Assembly: GCA_035374585.1 (NCBI GenBank)
Contig: DAOSPF010000087.1
Coordinates: 1-10,944 of the forward strand
From: JAKPQD01 sp029572965
Lineage (GTDB): Bacteria; Bacteroidota; Bacteroidia; Bacteroidales; DTGW01
Length of the DNA stretch: 10,944 nucleotides
Reading direction: 5' to 3'
Shown here: positions 5,352-10,944 of the stretch, in pieces
How the letters are laid out: each line of letters starts with the position of its first letter
Numbering within the stretch: position 1 is the stretch's first letter
Made by a program: the position numbers and the translations under genes
The notes under the pieces: model-generated
What the model saw: the letters and a program-made list of their open reading frames with translations, nothing else
The model's database searches: none
Told to the model about the DNA's origin: nothing

Positions 5352-7646
5352 ATGAAAAAATTGATGATCAAATCAAAAATCCTTCTTGGGTTCGGAATTA
5401 TCCAGTTATTAATAATTGTGATAGCCACCTTAGGAATAATAAAAATGTACCAAATGAACAATGCCAGCCAAGATATGGCTACAGTCCATTTACCTTCAGT
5501 TTATCATGCCGGGAGCATGAATACAGACAAAGAACAAATCCGTAATAAAGAATATCGTTACTTATCAAACGTCAATGATGAAGAAAAAGCTAAGACAGAA
5601 AAACTTACTAAAGAAATTGCCAATTCTTACAAAGAGCACCTTAATATTTATCAGGCAAAATTGGTAAAAAATGATGAAGAAAAGATGTTGATTGACTCAG
5701 CAGCTATATATTTCGAGCAGTACATGAAATTGCACGAGCAGATTATTGCTTTTTCAAATGAGAAAAAAATGGATAAAGCCCGTGAATTGATGGCTGGTGA
5801 AGCCCGAATAGTTTTTTATACCTGGACAGAAGTCCTTGATAAATTGGTAGAGTTGAATAAAGACGAGGCTGCAACTATAGCTGCTTCTTCAGATAAAGCA
5901 TTTGGCATCCTGTTTTATGTAGTAATTATTGGAGTGCTCTTTGGCAGCATTATGTGTATCATTATGGCATTCTACATTGCCAACGGAATATCAAGAAATC
6001 TGAGCCAGATAAATGAAGCAGCCCGGAATATTGCTCAAGGTAACCTGGATATCAACATGCAAATTGATACCAAAGATGAGATATACGCTCTCGCCCAGTC
6101 ATTCGAAGTAATGATAAATGCCTTAAAATCACTAATCAATGACACCCAGATGTTAGCCAAAGCCAGTTATGATGGCGAACTGAACAAACGCGCCAATATT
6201 GAAAAACATCAGGGCGATTATCAAAAAATTGTTAAAGGGATGAATGAAACCTTAGATGGCATTGTTGCACCTTTGAATGTTACAAGTGAATATCTTGATA
6301 AAATCTCTCAAGGCATCATTCCCGAAAAAATTACCAAGGAATACAAAGGCGAATACAACAATTTGAAAAACAGCATCAACCGCTGCATCGATGGATTAGC
6401 AGGGCTTATTGAAGCCAATTTGGTAATGCAAAAGCTGGCAGTTAGTGATGCAACTTTAAAGGTACAAGGTTCATACCAGGGGATATTTGCTCAAATAGCT
6501 GATGCCACCAATAAAGTATATGATTCTTTCAATAATATATCTAATGCCATTGAATTATTTGCTATTGGTGATTTCAAAACCCTCAACGAAATGAACCAGT
6601 CATTTGTAAAACTATCAGAAAATGATAAAATTGTGCCGGCATTCAAGAATTTAAACGCTGCCATGAACCAAATTGCCGAAAAAGCAAAACAAATAGCAGA
6701 AGGTGATTTAACAGTAACGCTCGAAAAACGGTCAGAAAATGACATCCTAATGCAAGCACTAAACGATATGGTAACGCGTTTGAATGAAATCGTAGTACAA
6801 ATCATGGAATCAGCACAAAATGTATCTGCGGGCAGTAGCCAACTTAGCAGCACTTCAGTACAAATAGCACAGGGAGCCAACGAGCAAGCTTCTGCAGCCG
6901 AAGAAGTATCTTCTTCTATTGAAGAAATGAACTCCACCATACAGCAAAACACTGACAATGCTGTTCAAACAGAAAAAATAGCCAAATCGGCATACAAAGG
7001 CGTTGAAGATGTGAGCAATGCTGCCATGAAGAGCCTGGAGGCAACAAAACAAATCGCCGAGAAAATCAAAATCATCAACTCCATTGCTGAAAAGACTGAT
7101 ATACTTGCCATCAATGCTGCCATTGAAGCAGCCCGTGCTGGTGAACACGGAAAAGGCTTTGCCGTTGTTGCTGCCGAAGTACGCAAACTTGCCGAAACCA
7201 GTCAAAAAGCTGCCGTTGAAATAAACGCTCTTTCAGCTTCAAGCCTTAAGCTTACTCTGGAAGGCGGTGAACTAATGTCTAAATTGATACCCGAAATACA
7301 GCGCACCTCAACCTTGGTTCAAGAAATAGCTGCTGCAAGTAACGAACAAAACTCAGGCGCTATGCAAATTGCCAAAGCCATTGAGCAACTCTCATCTGTA
7401 ACCCAGGAAAATTCAGCCTCAGCTGAAGAAATGAGCTCAACAGCCGAAGAATTAGCTTCTCAGGCAGAAGCTTTGCAAGAAACAATTGGTTTTTTTACCA
7501 CAAGTAAAAACGCGTCTGTTGACACTAAAAGTACCCAACAGGCTAAACAAATCACAATAGACAATAAAGTCAAACCTCTAAAAAAGAAAATAATCAAAAC
7601 TACTGATGTTAAAGACCAGAAAGATATCGATTTTGAATCGTTCTAA
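5352..7646 (+). CDS. Methyl-accepting chemotaxis protein with periplasmic helical sensor and several HAMP-like segments
   Basis: This membrane chemoreceptor would control CheA through CheW. Seen in order: TM1 at about residues 8-31; a mostly helical periplasmic domain of about 150 residues (four-helix-bundle type); TM2 at about 186-209; a first HAMP at about 210-263; HAMP-like repeats at about 264-480, including a second clear unit (IVAPLNVTSEYLDKISQG ... ITKEYKGEYNNLKN) and a last one (AEKAKQIAEGDLTVTLEKR); then the cytoplasmic coiled-coil hairpin with tip AINAAIEAARAGEHGKGFAV (586-605). Candidate methylation sites lie at E517/E518, E692/E693 and E699/E700. After a Lys-rich linker the protein ends in DFESF, matching the x-[HFYW]-x-x-[HFYW] CheR/CheB tether. 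The ligand is unknown. It is last in the operon, followed by a terminator. Confidence 0.95.
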   Translation: MKKLMIKSKILLGFGIIQLLIIVIATLGIIKMYQMNNASQDMATVHLPSVYHAGSMNTDKEQIRNKEYRYLSNVNDEEKAKTEKLTKEIANSYKEHLNIYQAKLVKNDEEKMLIDSAAIYFEQYMKLHEQIIAFSNEKKMDKARELMAGEARIVFYTWTEVLDKLVELNKDEAATIAASSDKAFGILFYVVIIGVLFGSIMCIIMAFYIANGISRNLSQINEAARNIAQGNLDINMQIDTKDEIYALAQSFEVMINALKSLINDTQMLAKASYDGELNKRANIEKHQGDYQKIVKGMNETLDGIVAPLNVTSEYLDKISQGIIPEKITKEYKGEYNNLKNSINRCIDGLAGLIEANLVMQKLAVSDATLKVQGSYQGIFAQIADATNKVYDSFNNISNAIELFAIGDFKTLNEMNQSFVKLSENDKIVPAFKNLNAAMNQIAEKAKQIAEGDLTVTLEKRSENDILMQALNDMVTRLNEIVVQIMESAQNVSAGSSQLSSTSVQIAQGANEQASAAEEVSSSIEEMNSTIQQNTDNAVQTEKIAKSAYKGVEDVSNAAMKSLEATKQIAEKIKIINSIAEKTDILAINAAIEAARAGEHGKGFAVVAAEVRKLAETSQKAAVEINALSASSLKLTLEGGELMSKLIPEIQRTSTLVQEIAAASNEQNSGAMQIAKAIEQLSSVTQENSASAEEMSSTAEELASQAEALQETIGFFTTSKNASVDTKSTQQAKQITIDNKVKPLKKKIIKTTDVKDQKDIDFESF

Positions 7647-7678
7647 GTCTCGTCAATAAAAATAGCTATTGCTGTCAT

Positions 7679-7716
7679 AATCCTCCGGGAGTATAAAGCA
7701 CCCGGAGGGTTTTTAA
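7679..7716 (+). terminator. Intrinsic terminator of the chemosensory operon
   Basis: CCTCCGGG (7682-7689) and CCCGGAGG (7701-7708) form a perfect GC-rich 8-bp stem. AA/TT pairs and one wobble extend it by three, around an 11-base loop, and a T-run follows at 7710-7714. It lies 33 bases after the receptor stop codon and is the strongest terminator signal in the window. Confidence 0.9.
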
Positions 7717-7927
7717 AATTTTCTATCTCTACAAACAATGTTCTCCTTTACAGGTTTTACACTGATAAGGCCTATTTACAAACTCTTTACCTATAACGCA
7801 CAACCCTACTAACCGATTTTACCGGGTTCATCAGGGCTGACCCGGTAAGTTCTATAGGTATTGTCCCTTTCGGGAAAAAGCCTCCTAATGATTAATTGGT
7901 GTTTAACCTTAGCATCCCTGTAAATAG
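7717..7927. other. Non-coding stretch between terminator and gene relic
   Basis: I find no open frame of useful length on either strand. The only clear structure is the nested palindrome at 7788-7860. A short TCCC/GGGA hairpin around 7864-7875 is too small to interpret. The part next to the relic may be further decayed sequence of the same lost gene, but no family residues can be recognised there. Confidence 0.5.
7788..7860. repeat. Nested palindrome, two-level stem-loop
   Basis: The outer arms TACCTATA (7788-7795) and TATAGGTA (7853-7860) are perfect reverse complements. They enclose a second perfect pair, TTACCGGGT (7819-7827) and ACCCGGTAA (7840-7848), with a 12-base loop. No T-run follows, so a terminator is unlikely. 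I looked for integron attC core sites and did not find them. It could be a structured RNA leader, a recombination site or a repeat-family member. Confidence 0.5.
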
Positions 7928-8086
7928 CCTTTGGCTGTCGGAAGCCCTGCCGATGTTACAAAAGCCGTTAAAGACCTGCTTGACAGTATAACAGACAAGC
8001 CAAAAGTGCTTCTTTCGTGCGGAGGGGGCATGCCGCCTAATGTTTCTACCGAAAATATCAGGGCTTTTATTGAGGCTACAAAATAA
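7928..8086 (+). pseudogene. C-terminal relic of a UroD/MtaA-like (corrinoid methyltransferase family) gene
   Basis: A frame of 52 codons ending at TAA (8084-8086) reads PLAVGSPADVTKAVKDLLDS, then VLLSCGGGMPPNVSTENI, then RAFIEATK. This closely resembles the C-terminal end of the uroporphyrinogen-decarboxylase superfamily, especially the methylcobamide:CoM methyltransferase-like branch, where a G(S/T)P.(D/E)V helix and a C-G-G-G/I-x-P-P...ENI...F/A motif close the barrel. An in-frame TAG lies immediately upstream (7925-7927) and no start or further domain is visible. About 85% of a normal 340-residue protein is missing. It is therefore a remnant, probably left by a deletion or rearrangement. 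The sequence is well preserved, suggesting a fairly recent event. The family call comes from motif recognition, not a search. Confidence 0.7.
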
Positions 8087-8142
8087 TTACTACTTTTTTT
8101 ATTTCGAGAAGGGTAAATGCCCGCGATTTTTATAATTTTATG

Positions 8143-8161
8143 TTACTTAACCAATAAGTAA
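8143..8161. promoter_or_regulatory. Inverted repeat abutting the start codon of the small histidine kinase
   Basis: TTACTTA (8143-8149) and TAAGTAA (8155-8161) form a perfect 7-bp inverted repeat with loop ACCAA, ending one base before the ATG at 8163. It could be a repressor site, or an RNA hairpin that limits ribosome access. AT-only arms make chance occurrence plausible. A -7-like TAATTTTA lies at 8133-8140 (seven of eight positions, lacking the final G). Confidence 0.35.
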
Positions 8162-8162
8162 T

Positions 8163-9128
8163 ATGAAAAAGCTCCCTTTTGAAATAAAGATTACCCTGAT
8201 ATATATATTTCTGGGGGCAATGTGGATACTGTTTTCTGACAGGCTTGTGGTCAGTTTTACCAGTGATATACGCAAAATACAAACACTATCGACATACAAA
8301 GGCTGGTTTTACGTATTAACCACCGGCTTGCTGTTTTACTTTTTAAAAAAAAAAGAAATAAAACGCCGAAATGAGCTTTATCACGAGCTTTTGGAAGCCA
8401 AAAAGAAAGCCGAAGAAGCTGACCGTCTCAAATCTGCATTCCTAGCCAACCTTTCGCATTATATCCGCACACCAATGAACAGTATCCTTGGATTTGTAGA
8501 ACTGTTGAAAGAAAAAGACCTTTCAGCTCAAAAACAGGAGCTTTTTTTGTCTTATATTAATAGCCAAAGCTATCACCTTCTTCAGGTAATTTCGAGTATT
8601 ATTGAAATTTCTAAGATTCAGGAAAACCAATACGAAATCAATAAAAGCTTATTTAGCCTCAACGAACTTTTGCGCAAGATAGTCATCAATGCAAATATTG
8701 AGATAAAAAGGCTGAACAAACCTGTTGTTGTAAATGCCCCTTTTGAAATGACAGGCCAAAATATTGAACTATATACCGATAAGGATATAGTAGAGCAGAT
8801 ATTATCAAACCTGGCATCAAATGCTGTCAATTTTACCCCGAAAGGAGAAATCATGATTGGTTACAACATAAGCGAAAAACAGGTTGAAATATTTGTTAAA
8901 GATACAGGCGTAGGTGTTTCGGAAGAGACACAAAAAGCATTGTTTAAAGATTTTCTTTACACTTCTTTTTACACTTGTTCGGAAGGCGAAGGAGCTGGTT
9001 TAGGCTTGCATCTTTCATCAAAATTGGCAATGCTTATTGGTGGAGAATTGAAATTGAAGTACACAAACAAAAATGGCAGTGAATTTTGCTTATACCTGCC
9101 ATTGAATTTGAGAGCTGACGCTAATTAG
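8163..9128 (+). CDS. Small membrane histidine kinase (HisKA/HATPase_c) with atypical H-box
   Basis: This is a 321-residue sensor kinase. Two N-terminal membrane helices (about 9-28 and 47-62) bracket a short loop. The pattern IYIFLGAMWILFSD ... TYKGWFYVLTT is a recurring membrane module in bacterial sensor kinases. A coiled coil (65-92) leads into HisKA with H99 in LANLSHYIRTPMNSILGF, then HATPase_c with N-box ILSNLASNAVNFT (N216/N220), G1 DTGVG (247-251) and G2 GAGLGL (277-282). Y100 replaces the Glu/Asp that normally follows the phospho-His, a residue involved in phosphotransfer chemistry, so activity may be reduced or altered. There is no PAS, no receiver and no adjacent regulator gene, so it is an orphan. 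Start chosen at 8163 because the membrane helix follows at once. It converges on the next gene with a 16-base gap. Confidence 0.93.
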   Translation: MKKLPFEIKITLIYIFLGAMWILFSDRLVVSFTSDIRKIQTLSTYKGWFYVLTTGLLFYFLKKKEIKRRNELYHELLEAKKKAEEADRLKSAFLANLSHYIRTPMNSILGFVELLKEKDLSAQKQELFLSYINSQSYHLLQVISSIIEISKIQENQYEINKSLFSLNELLRKIVINANIEIKRLNKPVVVNAPFEMTGQNIELYTDKDIVEQILSNLASNAVNFTPKGEIMIGYNISEKQVEIFVKDTGVGVSEETQKALFKDFLYTSFYTCSEGEGAGLGLHLSSKLAMLIGGELKLKYTNKNGSEFCLYLPLNLRADAN

Positions 9129-9140
9129 ACAAAAGTTAGA

Positions 9141-9166
9141 TATTTCAAGCCAGCGGTATTGAAATA
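9141..9166. repeat. Short hairpin between convergent genes
   Basis: TATTTCAA (9141-9148) and TTGAAATA (9159-9166) pair perfectly over 8 bp around a 10-base loop. The hairpin overlaps the stop codon of the minus-strand kinase gene. A run of A follows on the plus strand (T on the minus strand, but on the upstream side). It may help separate converging transcripts, but it is AT-rich and lacks a proper T-tail in either direction. Confidence 0.3.
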
Positions 9167-10944
9167 AAAAACTCGCTCCCCTCTCCCATTTTGCTTTCGA
9201 CCCATATTTTGCCATTATGTTTACGAATAAAATCCTGACAAATCAACAAGCCCAGGCCCGTGCCTTTTTCGCCTATGGTACCAGGTTTTGAGTCAATATT
9301 AGTTACCTTAAAAAGGTTTTCTTTTACCACAGGAGTTAACCCTTCGCCTTCATCCCTAACCGAAAATATCATTTCGGTATCTGCATAATTTGTAGTAAGA
9401 TAGATGGTTTTGCCTTTAAAACTATATTTAATAGCATTAGATACGAGGTTACGAACAACAGTGCCCATCAGGTTAGGGTCTGCATTTATTAATTTTTGGG
9501 AGCCATTAACCACCTCTGTTATTTTTAAATCTTTTCTTTGAGCCAGTTGGCTTAAAACGCGCAATTCATTACTAACACACACTGAAAAAGCCATTGGTTC
9601 AGGATGGAAGCTGATTACCTCTCTTTGCGACCTGGACCAATCAAGCAGATTGGTAAGCATATAAAATGTTTGTTTTGACGAATCGAGGATAAAATTCAAC
9701 TGGGTCTCCACTTTTTCAGGAGGATAATTTTTGAAATTTTTAATTAGGAGCTCGCTATAACCTATCAGGGCATTGAAAGGCCCTCTTAAGTCATGAGCCA
9801 GGATAGAAAACAATTTATCTTTGGTGGTATTGAGAAGGCTCAGCTGGTCGCGCTGGGCTTTAAGCTCTTCGGCCTGTTCAAGCACCCTTGTCTGTTGTTC
9901 CACAAGCTGTTCATTGGTTATTTTAATCTCTTCAGCCTGTTCTTCAATTTGTTGCTGACGTTCTTCAAGCAGTACATTGGTTTCGTTGAGTACAATATTA
10001 TATGCCTGAAGTTCCTGGCTTTGCCGCAAAATTTCTTCCTGAGCTTGTTTTTGTTCTGTTACATCCTTTAAAATGCCGACTAACCCGATTACTTTTCCTT
10101 CGCTGCTGAAAATAGGGCATTTGGTTGTAGAAAGGACCCGTTCTTGCCCGTTGACGATTCTTTTACTTTCTTGATTGACAAGAGCTACCCCGGAAGCCAT
10201 AATCTCTTGTTCTTCTTTATAATAAGCTTCGGCTATTTCTTTGGGATAAAAATCAAAATCAGTTTTGTTAAGGAACTCTTTCTCATCTTTAGCCCCCATA
10301 AACTGTACCTTAGCTTTGTTGATGACAATAAAGCGAGATTTGGTGTCTTTAATAAAAATATAGTCGGGCATGTTGTTTATCAGCGTTTTGAGTTGGTTAC
10401 GCTCGTTCAGTATAGTTTGGTTTGCTTTCAGGGTAATATTGACATATACCCTGAATAGAATATACCCGGCCACCAATGACAACAACAATGCTATAAGGAC
10501 TTTAAACCACCATGTAGCCCACCAGGGAGGAAGTATAATAATTTTTAGGGCTTTCCCGGTCTCGTTCCACACGCCATCGTTATTGGCTGCTTTCACTTTA
10601 AAAACATATTCGCCGGGAGGTAATTTGACGTATGTTGCTTTAGTCTTGTTATATACATTGTTCCATTCTTTTTCATATCCTTCCAGAATGTAGGTAAATT
10701 GGTTAAATTCTGGAGAATTATATTGTAAAGCAGCAAATTCAAAAGAAATTACATTGTCCATATAGGAAAGGACAATTTTATCCGTTTCAAGGATGTTTTT
10801 TTTGAGTATGGCTTTTCCTCTGACAAGCTCGCCAACTCCAACACTTTTATTGAATAGTTTAAAATCAACAATCGCCACAGAGGGGACAACAAGGTTTTCT
10901 TTGATACTATCGGGATGAAAACAATTGTAGCCGTTTGTTCCTCC
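9145..10944 (-). CDS. Propeller/Y_Y_Y-type sensor histidine kinase with PAS domain, 5' end outside the window
   Basis: This is the C-terminal 599 residues of a large Bacteroidota sensor kinase. The frame is open to the window edge. The first codons (GGTNGYNCFHPDSI) are the end of a two-component-regulator propeller blade, so the GTG at 10878 is internal. Numbering from that GTG: Y_Y_Y domain at about 35-115 (YILEGYEKEWNN ... PPGEYVFKVKAANNDGVW), one TM at about 122-146, PAS at about 157-280 (NNMPDYIFIKD ... GILKDVTEQK), a long Gln/Glu-rich coiled coil at 275-350, HisKA with H362 in LAHDLRGPFNAL, and HATPase_c with N-box VVRNLVSNAIKYS, G1 DEGEG and G2 GTGLGL. It has no receiver or AraC domain after the kinase, so it is a classical rather than one-protein hybrid sensor. 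Family members usually sense extracellular or periplasmic ligands, often glycans. The ligand here is unknown. Confidence 0.94.
   Translation of the reverse strand, partial: GGTNGYNCFHPDSIKENLVVPSVAIVDFKLFNKSVGVGELVRGKAILKKNILETDKIVLSYMDNVISFEFAALQYNSPEFNQFTYILEGYEKEWNNVYNKTKATYVKLPPGEYVFKVKAANNDGVWNETGKALKIIILPPWWATWWFKVLIALLLSLVAGYILFRVYVNITLKANQTILNERNQLKTLINNMPDYIFIKDTKSRFIVINKAKVQFMGAKDEKEFLNKTDFDFYPKEIAEAYYKEEQEIMASGVALVNQESKRIVNGQERVLSTTKCPIFSSEGKVIGLVGILKDVTEQKQAQEEILRQSQELQAYNIVLNETNVLLEERQQQIEEQAEEIKITNEQLVEQQTRVLEQAEELKAQRDQLSLLNTTKDKLFSILAHDLRGPFNALIGYSELLIKNFKNYPPEKVETQLNFILDSSKQTFYMLTNLLDWSRSQREVISFHPEPMAFSVCVSNELRVLSQLAQRKDLKITEVVNGSQKLINADPNLMGTVVRNLVSNAIKYSFKGKTIYLTTNYADTEMIFSVRDEGEGLTPVVKENLFKVTNIDSKPGTIGEKGTGLGLLICQDFIRKHNGKIWVESKMGEGSEFFISIPLA

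Noticed and set aside
6491..7205. Minus-strand open frames of 116 and 155 residues opposite the chemoreceptor
   Set aside because: They mirror the Ala/Ser/Glu-rich signalling hairpin on the other strand and have no family features.
7788..7860. Integron attC site
   Set aside because: The palindromic shape fits loosely, but the RYYYAAC and GTTRRRY core sites are missing and no integrase is present.
10876..10878. GTG as start codon of the minus-strand kinase
   Set aside because: Twenty-two further in-frame codons reach the window edge and read as the end of a propeller blade, so the true start lies beyond the window.

Overview
The window looks like chromosome of a member of Bacteroidota. The evidence is AT-rich DNA, coding frames that mostly lack Shine-Dalgarno sites, an exact Bacteroidota-type -7 box (TAnnTTTG, at 2309), and a reg_prop/Y_Y_Y-type sensor kinase that is characteristic of the phylum. 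I cannot name a genus. A relic of a methyltransferase-like UroD-family gene hints at an anaerobic relative, but only weakly.

Every intact or partial gene I recognise is a signal-transduction gene. Left part (1-1657): the 3' part of a PAS/HisKA_3 histidine kinase, followed in the same direction by its likely partner, a NarL/LuxR-type response regulator. Then comes a 699-base gap (1658-2356). It holds a block of nested inverted repeats (about 1773-2087), a C/G-tract palindrome (2202-2229) and a candidate promoter.

Middle part (2357-7646): a compact chemosensory operon. It encodes a stand-alone receiver protein in the CheY position, CheA, CheW and one membrane chemoreceptor with several HAMP-like segments, and it ends at a strong intrinsic terminator (7679-7716). 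In this pathway the receptor would control CheA through CheW, and CheA would phosphorylate the receiver. No cheR, cheB, cheC/D or motility gene is present, yet the receptor ends in a pentapeptide (DFESF) of the kind that tethers CheR/CheB. The adaptation enzymes may therefore be encoded elsewhere. The receiver resembles the receiver half of the neighbouring NarL-type regulator, so the output may not be a classical flagellar switch.

Right part (7647-10944): a non-coding stretch with nested palindromes and a 52-codon C-terminal relic of a UroD/corrinoid-methyltransferase-family gene. Next is a small two-TM histidine kinase whose H-box carries Tyr instead of the usual acidic residue after the phospho-His. 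Convergent to it is a 5'-truncated (by the window edge) sensor kinase with the end of a propeller, Y_Y_Y, TM, PAS, coiled coil, HisKA and HATPase domains.

Both edge genes are open to the window boundary, so the TTG at 44 and the GTG at 10878 are not their true starts.
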